From positions 1 to 11,672 of the forward strand of contig DASPTT010000078.1 in NCBI GenBank assembly GCA_035623275.1: a stretch of 11,672 nt of DNA. The letters are read 5' to 3'. Of this stretch, positions 1 through 5,781 are shown piece by piece. This stretch comes from DASPTT01 sp035623275 (GTDB lineage Bacteria; Actinomycetota; Acidimicrobiia; Acidimicrobiales; UBA8190). Positions within the stretch are counted from its first letter, which is position 1; each line of letters begins with the position of its first letter. The notes under the pieces were generated by a model. That model was not told the DNA's origin. It ran no database searches and saw only the letters and a program-made list of their open reading frames with translations. The translations under genes were made by a program, and so were the position numbers.

Positions 1-368
1 GCCGGCGCGGGGACGGGCGCCGGTGGTGCGGGGGCGGCGGGCGCGGGGACGGGCGCCGGTGGTGCGGGGGCCGCGGGCGCGGGCACGGCCGCCGCCGGGG
101 GAACAGGTCCGGGCGCCGGCGCGCCCGCCTCGGCGGGGGCACCGATGCGCGCCAGGGCCGTGCCCACCGGCACCTCCGTGCCCTCGGGCACGAGGATCTC
201 CTCGACGACCCCGGCCTGGAACACCTCCACCTCGATCGTCGACTTCTCCGTCTCGACCACCGCCACGATGTCGCCCCGGTGCACCACGTCACCGGGTTTG
301 ACCAGCCACCGGGCGACCTTGCCGGCGTCCATGTCGGCCCCGAGCGACGGCATCTTGAAGTCGCCCAT
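1..368 (-). CDS. Dihydrolipoamide acyltransferase (E2) of a 2-oxoacid dehydrogenase complex, N-terminal part only
   Basis: This is the N-terminal 122 residues of an E2 core protein; the gene continues beyond the left edge. Residues 1-77 form a lipoyl (biotinyl-lipoyl) domain opening MGDFKMPSLGADMDAGKV, with the lipoylated lysine predicted at K42 in ETEKST. The swinging lipoyl arm carries the acyl group from E1 to the E2 active site and is re-oxidised by E3. From about residue 78 the sequence turns into an Ala/Pro-rich flexible linker containing a 12-residue repeat, typical of E2 inter-domain linkers. The E3-binding and catalytic domains are not visible. The ATG directly follows the TAG of the E1 beta gene with no spacer, so the two are almost certainly co-translated. 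The partner E1 resembles pyruvate dehydrogenase, so acetyl transfer is most likely, but substrate cannot be fixed from the lipoyl domain. Confidence 0.9.
   Translation of the reverse strand, partial: MGDFKMPSLGADMDAGKVARWLVKPGDVVHRGDIVAVVETEKSTIEVEVFQAGVVEEILVPEGTEVPVGTALARIGAPAEAGAPAPGPVPPAAAVPAPAAPAPPAPVPAPAAPAPPAPVPAP
5..76 (-). repeat. 36-bp tandem repeat in the E2 linker (two copies)
   Basis: Two adjacent copies of a 36-base unit (5-40 and 41-76) differ by one base near the end. A degenerate start of a further unit follows at 77-90. The unit length is a multiple of three, so it adds 12 residues (PAAPAPPAPVPA, phase arbitrary) per copy to the Ala/Pro linker behind the lipoyl domain. The array reaches the window edge and may contain more copies outside. 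Confidence 0.85.
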
Positions 369-1343
369 CTAGGCACCCATGGCGTGGACGGCCTCGAGGA
401 CGTCGCGCACCTGCGGGGTCGCCTCGTCCTCCAGGTGCTTCGCGTAGGGCATGGGAACCTCGGCCGTGCACACGCGGCCGACCGGCGCGTCCAGGTCGTA
501 GAACGCCTCCTCGGTGATGCGCGCCGCCACCTCGGCACTGAGGCTCCCCGTGCGCCACCCCTCGTCGACGACCACGGCCCGGTGCGTGCGGACGGCGGAC
601 GCCACCAGGGTCTCGGTGTCGAGCGGCCGCAGGCTGCGCAGGTCGACCACCTCCGCGTCGACGCCGTCCCCGGCCAGGGCCTCTGCGGCGGCGAGCGCCA
701 CCCGCAACATCCCGCCGTAGGAGACGATCGTCACGTCGTGGCCGGCCCGCCGGACCGCGGCGCCCTCGATGTCGACCTCGCCGGCGTCGTCGGCCAGCTC
801 GCCCTCGACGTTGTAGAGCGAGCCGTGCTCGAAGATCAGCACCGGATCCGGATCGCACAGCGCGGGCCACAGCATGCCGCGCGCGTCCTCCAGGGTGGCG
901 GGTGCGAGGACGCGGATGCCGGGGATGTGCGTGTACCAACCCTCCAGGCTGTGGCTGTGCTGGGCGCCGAGCTGCCGTCCCGCCCCGGTGGTCATCCGGA
1001 TGACGACGGGGACGTTGAACTGCCCGCCGGACATGTAGAGGAGCGTGGCCGCGTTGTTCACGATCTGGTCCAGGGCCAGCAGGCTGAAATTGACCGTCAT
1101 GATCTCCACGATCGGCCGCATCCCACCGAGCGCGGCGCCGATGCCCGCCCCGACGAAGCCGGACTCGGACAGCGGCGTGTCCCGGATGCGCTCGGGTCCG
1201 AACTCCTCGAGCAGCCCGAGGCTCACCGCGTAGCACCCGCCGTAGCGCCCGACGTCCTCGCCCATGAGGAAGACGCGTCCGTCCCGGCGCAGCGCGTCGT
1301 CCAGTGCCCGGCGCAGCGCCTCCCGGTAGGTGACGGCGCTCAC
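369..1343 (-). CDS. pdhB: Pyruvate dehydrogenase-type E1 component, beta subunit
   Basis: This 324-residue protein is the beta half of a heterotetrameric E1, which decarboxylates a 2-oxoacid on thiamine diphosphate and reductively acylates the E2 lipoyl group. Its length is normal for the family. Visible signatures are MGEDVGRYGG (27-36), RIRDTPLSESGFVGAGIGAA (52-71, with the cofactor-activating glutamate expected at E60), AQHSHSLEGW (127-136, with the active-site histidine expected at H129), EVVDLRSLRPLD (231-242) and the C-terminal EVPMPYAKHLE (295-305). The PMPYAK ending is typical of PdhB-like proteins. The start is a GTG whose last two bases lie in the TGA of the alpha gene (4-base overlap), which fits tight alpha/beta co-translation. 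The TAG stop abuts the E2 start. Acetoin or branched-chain dehydrogenase beta subunits are the alternatives. Confidence 0.93.
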   Translation of the reverse strand: MSAVTYREALRRALDDALRRDGRVFLMGEDVGRYGGCYAVSLGLLEEFGPERIRDTPLSESGFVGAGIGAALGGMRPIVEIMTVNFSLLALDQIVNNAATLLYMSGGQFNVPVVIRMTTGAGRQLGAQHSHSLEGWYTHIPGIRVLAPATLEDARGMLWPALCDPDPVLIFEHGSLYNVEGELADDAGEVDIEGAAVRRAGHDVTIVSYGGMLRVALAAAEALAGDGVDAEVVDLRSLRPLDTETLVASAVRTHRAVVVDEGWRTGSLSAEVAARITEEAFYDLDAPVGRVCTAEVPMPYAKHLEDEATPQVRDVLEAVHAMGA

Positions 1344-2359
1344 CCGGCCGTCTCCGCGTCGGCGCGCTCCGACACCACGAACCGCTCGAGGTCCTCCACC
1401 GGCTCGAGCGTGCCGGCATCGGCGAAGGCGACAGCGTCGTCGATCTCCGCCTCGACCTCGGCCTCGATCCGCTCGAGCTCCCCCTCGGCGAGGACACCCG
1501 CCGCGGCGAGCCGGTCCCGCAGGTGGTCGATGGGGTCCCGGTGCCTCCAGCCCTCGATCTCGGCCTTGTCCCGGTAGCGGTCCGGGTCGTACATGGAGTG
1601 GGCCCGGAAGCGGTAGGTGCGCAGCTCGAGGAAATGTGGCCCGCCGCCGCTGCGCACGGCCTCGGCCGCGTGCCGCGCCGCCTCCTCCACGGCGACGACG
1701 TCCATGCCGTCGACGTCCCAGGAGGGCACCCGGTAGCTCGCGGCCTTCAGGGCCAGGTCGGTCTCCGACTCCGAGCGCTCGAGCGCGGTGCCCATGGCGT
1801 ACAGGTTGTTCTCGCAGCAGAAGAGCACGGGCAGGTGCCAGAGCGCGGCGAGGTTCATGGACTCGTGGAACTCGCCCTCGGCCACCGCCCCGTCCCCGAA
1901 GATGCACGCGGTGACGTGGTCCCGGCGCTGCATCTTGTCGGCCAGGGCGAGCCCCACGGCGAGGGGGAGCCCGCCGCCGACGATGGCGTTGCCGCCGAAG
2001 AACCGGCTCGCCTTGTCGAACAGGTGCATGGAGCCGCCGCGGCCGCGGCTGCAGCCCTCGACCTTCCCCTCCAGCTCGGCCATGGCCGAACGCATGCTCA
2101 TGCCCCGTGCCAGGGCGTGGCCGTGCTCCCGGTAGGTGGCCACCACGGAGTCCCGTTCCTCGAGCGCCTCCATGACGCCGACCGCGCAGGCTTCCTCGCC
2201 GATCCCGAGGTGGAGGAAGCCCCGGATGCGCATGTCGCTGTAGAGCTCCACACAGCGCTCCTCGAAGCGCCGGATCCGGACCATCTCCCGCAGCAGGTGG
2301 AGCCCGTGCGCCGGATCGGGCGTGGACGCACCGGACGGGACGGCGACGGTGTCGGTCAC
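1340..2359 (-). CDS. pdhA: Pyruvate dehydrogenase-type E1 component, alpha subunit
   Basis: This 339-residue protein is the thiamine-diphosphate-binding alpha subunit of the E1. Landmarks are RRFEERCVELY (30-40), HLGIGEEACAVG (50-61), TYREHGHALARGM (75-87) and GRGGSMHLF (106-114). The thiamine diphosphate/Mg motif runs from GDGAVAEGEF (155-164) to ENN (183-185). YRFRAHSMYDPDRYR (249-263) corresponds to the phosphorylation-loop region of pyruvate dehydrogenases. Length and motif layout fit PdhA/AcoA rather than the longer branched-chain BkdA proteins. The GTG start is supported by an AGGAG 8 bases upstream. The gene follows the synthetase stop by 19 bases and overlaps the beta subunit by 4, so it sits mid-operon. 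Many actinobacteria use a single-chain AceE E1, so a two-subunit E1 may be a second or specialised complex. An acetoin dehydrogenase role is possible because substrate specificity is not readable. Confidence 0.92.
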   Translation of the reverse strand: MTDTVAVPSGASTPDPAHGLHLLREMVRIRRFEERCVELYSDMRIRGFLHLGIGEEACAVGVMEALEERDSVVATYREHGHALARGMSMRSAMAELEGKVEGCSRGRGGSMHLFDKASRFFGGNAIVGGGLPLAVGLALADKMQRRDHVTACIFGDGAVAEGEFHESMNLAALWHLPVLFCCENNLYAMGTALERSESETDLALKAASYRVPSWDVDGMDVVAVEEAARHAAEAVRSGGGPHFLELRTYRFRAHSMYDPDRYRDKAEIEGWRHRDPIDHLRDRLAAAGVLAEGELERIEAEVEAEIDDAVAFADAGTLEPVEDLERFVVSERADAETAG

Positions 2360-2367
2360 GGCACCGG

Positions 2368-2372
2368 CTCCT
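2368..2372 (-). promoter_or_regulatory. Shine-Dalgarno for E1 alpha GTG start
   Basis: On the minus strand an AGGAG lies 8 bases before the GTG at 2359. It supports this GTG over a second GTG two codons upstream. It falls in the 19-base spacer after the synthetase stop, so E1 alpha can be initiated independently within the shared transcript. Confidence 0.7.
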
Positions 2373-2378
2373 GGGCGG

Positions 2379-4181
2379 TCACGGCACGGACTCCAGCGTG
2401 GAGGTGTCGCCCTCCTCGAGCCCGAGCTCGCGGGCCTTGAGCAGCCGCCGGACGATCTTCCCGCTCTGGGTGTGGGGCAGGCGCGCCGCGAACTCGATCT
2501 CGCGCGGTGCCACGGCGGCGCCGAGCCGGGTCCGGCAGAAGCCGATCAGCTCGCGGCGCAGCGCGTCGGTGGGCTCGACACCGGCGGCGAGGGTGACGAA
2601 GGCCTTGACCACCTCGCCCGCCACCGGGTCGGGCTTGCCGATGACGCCGGCCTCGGCGACGGCCGGGTGCTCGAGCAGGACGGACTCCACCTCGAAGGGG
2701 CCGATCAGGTGCCCCGCCGACTTGATGACGTCGTCGCCGCGCCCGACGAACCAGAAGTAGCCGTCCTCGTCGCGCCGGGCGAGGTCGCCGCTCAGGTACC
2801 AGCCGCCGACGAAGCAGGCTCGGTAGCGCTCCTCCTGGTCGAGATAGCCACGGAACATCGACGGCCACCCGGGCCGAAGGGCCAGCTCGCCCTCCTGCCC
2901 CGGCGCCGCTTCGACCGCTGAGCCGTCGTCGGCCAGCACGACGTGGCCGTGCTCGTCGCGTACGAGGATCGTCGCCTCGATGCCCGGGAGCGGCCGGCCC
3001 ATCGAGCCGGGCCGGATGTCCTCCCCCGCGTAGTTGGCGATCATGATGCCGCCGGTCTCCGTCTGCCACCAGTTGTCGTGCACGGGGAGGCCCAGCACGT
3101 CGCGGCCCCACAGCACGATCTCGGGGTTGAGCGGCTCGCCCACACTGGCCACGAAGCGCAGGTGCCGGAGGTCGTGGGCGTGCACCGCGTCGGCGCCGGC
3201 CTGCACGAGCATCCGCAGCGCCGTGGGCGCGGTGTACCAGACGGTCACGCCCTCGGACTCGAGGATGCCGTACCACCGATCGGCCTCGAACTCGCCCTCG
3301 TCGACGATGCAGGTGACGCCGTGCACCAGCGGGGACACCACGCCGTAGGAGATGCCGGTGACCCACCCCGGGTCCGCCGTGCACCAGAACACGTCGTCGG
3401 GGTGCAGGTCCAGGGCGATGCGCCCGGTGGCGTAGTGCGACACGACGGCCTCGTGCACGTGCACCGCGCCCTTGGGCGTGCCGGTCGTCCCGCTGGTGAA
3501 GTGCAGCAGCGCCATGGCACCGGGGTCCGTCGGCGGGATCGTGTGGTGCGGGTCCGCCTCGTCGAGCAGCCCGGCGAGCGCCATGGTCCCCTCGGGCGTC
3601 GGGCCGCCCGGCGGGCCGACGATGAGGACGTGGCGCAGGTCGGGCAGCCGGTCGCGGATCGCGGCCACCTTCCTGCGGTACAGGGGCTCGGTCGTCACGA
3701 GCACGCTCCCCCGCCCCAGGTGCAGCCGCTCGCGGATGGGCTCGGGGCCGAAGGCCGAGAACAGGGGGCACAGCGTGCTGCCGTGCTTGAGCGTCCCGAT
3801 CACCGCGACGTACAGCTCGGGCACGCGGGGCAGCAGGACGTAGACACGGGCACCGGACGCGACGCCGAGGCCGTCGAGCACCCCGGCGAAGCGGCTGGAG
3901 CGCTCGGCCAGGTCGCGGTAGGTCAGGCTCTGCCGGCTGCCGTCACGGCCCAGGCAGCGCAGGGCGACATGATCGGCACGGTCGCCGGCGGCGTGCCGGT
4001 CCACCGCCTCGTGGGCGATGTTGAGGCCGCGCCCGCCGGGAAGCCCGTCGAGGGCGCGTCGCTGCTCGTCCCAGGAGAACGTCGCCCTCGCCTCGTCGTA
4101 GTCGGCCATGTTCGGGGGGACCCCGCCGGGCTTGTGCACCTTGTGGATGGTCTCCGACTGGCGGATGGTCTCCGACTGCAC
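2379..4181 (-). CDS. acsA: Acetyl-CoA synthetase (AMP-forming, AcsA type)
   Basis: This enzyme activates acetate with ATP to acetyl-AMP and transfers the acetyl group to CoA in the cytosol. The product has 600 residues from the chosen GTG. Visible motifs (numbered from it) are the P-loop-like FTSGTTGTPKG (228-238), WCTADPGWVTG (266-276, typical of AcsA), VGEPLNPE (347-354) and NWWQTETGG (370-378). Its tryptophan matches the acetate-pocket residue of acetyl-CoA synthetases. Others are YLSGDLARRDEDGYFWFVGR (462-481), and HTQSGKIVRR (570-579) with catalytic K575, the lysine controlled by acetylation in related enzymes. The start is uncertain. The only nearby ATG (4109) would give 576 residues, but coding-like sequence (SETIHKVHKPGGVPPN) continues upstream of it. 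A GTG at 4214 has the best Shine-Dalgarno and would give 611 residues. The GTG at 4181 is a compromise. It heads the E1/E2 operon, 19 bases before E1 alpha. Confidence 0.9.
   Translation of the reverse strand: MQSETIRQSETIHKVHKPGGVPPNMADYDEARATFSWDEQRRALDGLPGGRGLNIAHEAVDRHAAGDRADHVALRCLGRDGSRQSLTYRDLAERSSRFAGVLDGLGVASGARVYVLLPRVPELYVAVIGTLKHGSTLCPLFSAFGPEPIRERLHLGRGSVLVTTEPLYRRKVAAIRDRLPDLRHVLIVGPPGGPTPEGTMALAGLLDEADPHHTIPPTDPGAMALLHFTSGTTGTPKGAVHVHEAVVSHYATGRIALDLHPDDVFWCTADPGWVTGISYGVVSPLVHGVTCIVDEGEFEADRWYGILESEGVTVWYTAPTALRMLVQAGADAVHAHDLRHLRFVASVGEPLNPEIVLWGRDVLGLPVHDNWWQTETGGIMIANYAGEDIRPGSMGRPLPGIEATILVRDEHGHVVLADDGSAVEAAPGQEGELALRPGWPSMFRGYLDQEERYRACFVGGWYLSGDLARRDEDGYFWFVGRGDDVIKSAGHLIGPFEVESVLLEHPAVAEAGVIGKPDPVAGEVVKAFVTLAAGVEPTDALRRELIGFCRTRLGAAVAPREIEFAARLPHTQSGKIVRRLLKARELGLEEGDTSTLESVP
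4143..4178 (-). repeat. 18-bp tandem duplication near the acsA 5' end
   Basis: Two adjacent 18-base units (4143-4160 and 4161-4178) are identical apart from one base. Read on the minus strand in the synthetase frame they encode QSETIR followed by QSETIH. The unit is a whole number of codons and keeps the frame open, which suggests it lies inside the coding region rather than the leader. It therefore argues against the ATG at 4109 as the true start. Confidence 0.85.
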
Positions 4182-4222
4182 GGCCACCCCCTTGCCCGCG
4201 ACGGCCCACGGCACGTGCCCGG

Positions 4223-4229
4223 CTCCTCC
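4223..4229 (-). promoter_or_regulatory. Strong Shine-Dalgarno candidate for an upstream acsA start
   Basis: The minus strand reads GGAGGAG here, followed 8 bases later by a GTG (4214-4212) in frame with acsA. It is the best ribosome-binding match ahead of the gene. If used, the protein begins MPWAVAGKGVAVQSETI and is 611 residues long. The GTG at 4181 has only a G-rich AAGGGGG upstream, and the ATG at 4109 has a weaker, more distant GGCGGGG. Confidence 0.45.
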
Positions 4230-4268
4230 GCCGACCACGCCCGCACGACCGACGCTACGTGGGAGCAG

Positions 4269-4341
4269 GCGCCCGGTCCCAGGGTCCAAGGTCCCCTCGC
4301 GGCACGAGCCGCCGGGCGCAGGACCAGGCCAGGGGGACCTT
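4269..4341. repeat. Two interleaved inverted repeats in the divergent spacer
   Basis: GCGCCCGG at 4269-4276 is perfectly complementary to CCGGGCGC at 4312-4319. AAGGTCCCC at 4288-4296 is perfectly complementary to GGGGACCTT at 4333-4341. The pairs interlock (arm order 1-2-1'-2'), so both could form together in RNA only as a pseudoknot, or they could be alternatives. A small GCGGC-ACGA-GCCGC hairpin sits at 4299-4312. Short matches are expected at this GC content, so function is unproven. Confidence 0.5.
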
Positions 4342-4417
4342 CGGCTCTGTCTCCCTCGGCGAACCCGCACGTAGAGTCGCTGTCAGGCGCGCGCGTCAGG
4401 CACACGGGAGGTCGGAC

Positions 4418-4843
4418 ATGCCCCCTGTCGGTGAGCTCTTGCGCCGGTTCCGGTTCCCGGGCGTCCCGGGGGCGCCGGCCGCGGCAGGCGTACCGCAAGA
4501 CGGGCGCGCCGCCAGGGCGGCCGAGCTCGCCCCGGTCCTCGGCGCGCTGCGGGAGGCCGAGGACGAGGCGTCGGCCATCGTGGCCGGTGCCGAGCGCGAG
4601 GCGGCGCGCCGACGGGCCGAGGCCGCCGCGCAGGCGCAGGGCGTGCTCGACGCGGCCGCGGCCCGGGCCCCGACGGTACGCGCGGAGGCTGCCGCGGCCC
4701 GTCTGGCTGCCACCAGGGCGCGCGCCCGGGCGCTCGTCGACGACGCGCGCAGCGAGGCCGACCGACAGGCCCGGCTCGCCGAGGCCCGGCGTCCCGGCCT
4801 CGTCGACGAGCTGGTGGCGCAGGTGTTGCGGGGGGGCACGTGA
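4418..4843 (+). CDS. ntpG: V/A-type ATPase peripheral-stalk subunit, G/H-like
   Basis: This 141-residue protein is almost entirely helical. From about residue 28 to 125 it is rich in Ala, Arg and Glu with heptad-like spacing and no Pro or Gly breaks over long stretches, as in the G/H coiled-coil stalk subunit that pairs with E to link the V1 head to subunit I. The N-terminus (GELLRRFRFPGVPGAPAAAG, 5-24) is not coiled coil and may be an anchor or partner-binding segment. The ATG is well supported by GGGAGG at 4406-4411, 6 bases upstream; the frame is open further 5' but has no such signal. It is the first gene of the operon and its stop overlaps the GTG of subunit C by 4 bases. The assignment relies on length, composition and operon context more than on sequence motifs. 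Confidence 0.75.
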   Translation: MPPVGELLRRFRFPGVPGAPAAAGVPQDGRAARAAELAPVLGALREAEDEASAIVAGAEREAARRRAEAAAQAQGVLDAAAARAPTVRAEAAAARLAATRARARALVDDARSEADRQARLAEARRPGLVDELVAQVLRGGT

Positions 4844-5781
4844 GCGCGGCGTGGGTCGCCGCCGCCACGCGTGGGCGGGGCTTGGTGCGCCGCAGCCTCG
4901 GCCCCGAGGGAACCCGGCTGCTGGCCCGGGCGCCGGGACTGGGTGCGGCGCTGGCCGAACTGGGCACGACGCCCTATCGGCGCGACCTTCGCCGGGGCAT
5001 GGACCTGGCCACGGCGCGCCACGCCGTGTCGGCCGTGACCCTGTGGCACCTTCGGGTCCTCGCCGGCTGGTGTCCTGCCCTCGGGGCCGGCCGCATCGCC
5101 GTCGTCGTCGCCGGCTACGAGGCGGAGAACGTCGGCGGCCACCTCGCCGCGCTCGACGGGCGCGACCCGAGCCCGTTCTTCGAGCTCGGGTCGATGGCCG
5201 GGGTCTGGCCGGCGGTCGCCCGGACACAGAGCCCGGCGGAGGTGCGCCGCCTCCTGGCACGTTCCCCCTGGGGCGACCCCGGCACCGAGACGTTCGCCGG
5301 CATCTGCCTGGCGTTGCAATTGGCGTGGGCCCGCCGCCTCGCGGCAGCGGCCCCGGAGGCCGCCGGCTGGGCCGAGGGGGCGGCCGCACTGATCGTCGCC
5401 CGGGCGCTGGCGGCGGGTGCCCCGGTGTTGCCGGGGACGCCCGCCGGCCGGGACGCCTCCATCCTCCTCGGCCCACGTTGGCACGAGGCGGCCGCGCCGG
5501 GCGACCTCGTCGACGTGGTCCCCCGGTCCGTTCGCTGGGCGGTCGCACCGGTCGGATCCGACCCGCTCGCCGAGGTCGACCTCTGGCAGGCCGAGGCGAG
5601 GTGGTGGAAGCGCGTGGGGACGGACGCCGCCACGTTGGTCGTGCCCCCGCGTCCGGGACCGGGCGCGGTGGTCGGCGCCGCCGGCCTGCTCATGGCCGAC
5701 GCCTGGCGTGTCCGCGCCGCGCTCGAGGTCGCGGCGCGCGGCGGGGGCGACGTGGCCGAGGTGTTCGATGCCGTGGCGTGA
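4840..5781 (+). CDS. ntpC: V/A-type ATPase subunit C (AC39/d family)
   Basis: This 313-residue soluble helical protein is assigned to the AC39 family, the funnel-shaped adaptor that seats the central rotor stalk on the K ring. Family-like features are GYEAENVGGHLAALDGR (92-108), matching the repeated Tyr/Glu-x-x-Asn-hydrophobic pattern in which AC39 domains recur. A C-terminal counterpart is GAAGLLMADAWRVRAALEVA (279-298). The LGTTPYRRDL segment (41-50) resembles the early family motif. It is a little shorter than the usual 320-350 residues and quite diverged, rich in Ala, Arg and Trp. The start is GTG, overlapping the G/H stop by 4 bases, with a run of six G's four bases upstream. Position between stalk and membrane genes supports the call; no other family fits better. 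Confidence 0.8.
   Translation: MSAAWVAAATRGRGLVRRSLGPEGTRLLARAPGLGAALAELGTTPYRRDLRRGMDLATARHAVSAVTLWHLRVLAGWCPALGAGRIAVVVAGYEAENVGGHLAALDGRDPSPFFELGSMAGVWPAVARTQSPAEVRRLLARSPWGDPGTETFAGICLALQLAWARRLAAAAPEAAGWAEGAAALIVARALAAGAPVLPGTPAGRDASILLGPRWHEAAAPGDLVDVVPRSVRWAVAPVGSDPLAEVDLWQAEARWWKRVGTDAATLVVPPRPGPGAVVGAAGLLMADAWRVRAALEVAARGGGDVAEVFDAVA
5758..5761 (+). promoter_or_regulatory. Shine-Dalgarno deciding the subunit I start
   Basis: A GAGG lies 6 bases before the ATG at 5768, inside the 3' end of the subunit C gene. The other candidate ATG, at 5801, is preceded by a C-rich stretch with no ribosome-binding match. This favours the upstream ATG and a 14-base overlap with subunit C. Confidence 0.6.

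Larger units (their letters stand above)
4182..4417. promoter_or_regulatory. Divergent intergenic region carrying both operon promoters
   Basis: This non-coding spacer separates the minus-strand acsA operon from the plus-strand V-ATPase operon, so both promoters should lie here unless transcription enters from outside. A possible plus-strand -10 box TAGAGT lies at 4372-4377 and a possible minus-strand -10 box TAGCGT at 4257-4252. Each is a plausible distance from its gene, but neither has a convincing -35 at standard spacing. The middle of the region is rich in GGTCC/GGACC words and inverted repeats, which could be operator or leader structure. No regulator gene is nearby. Confidence 0.4.

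Noticed and set aside
279..1577. A long plus-strand open frame opposite the E1 genes.
   Set aside because: It mirrors the E1 coding frame and has no recognisable domain; the E1 subunits on the other strand are unambiguous.
1340..2359. Calling E1 alpha/beta firmly as acetoin dehydrogenase (AcoA/AcoB).
   Set aside because: The nearby acetyl-CoA synthetase makes this tempting, but the visible motifs are shared with pyruvate dehydrogenase and no acoX, acoR or other acetoin genes lie in the window.
4299..4312. The GCGGC-ACGA-GCCGC hairpin as a transcription terminator.
   Set aside because: The stem is only 5 bp and there is no T-run on either strand. It lies between divergent gene starts, where a terminator would have nothing to end.
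4259..4417. A longer reading frame for the G/H-like gene, starting at 4259.
   Set aside because: The extra sequence is Arg/Gly/Ser-rich without helical character, crosses the promoter region and inverted repeats, and has no ribosome-binding site comparable to the GGGAGG before 4418.
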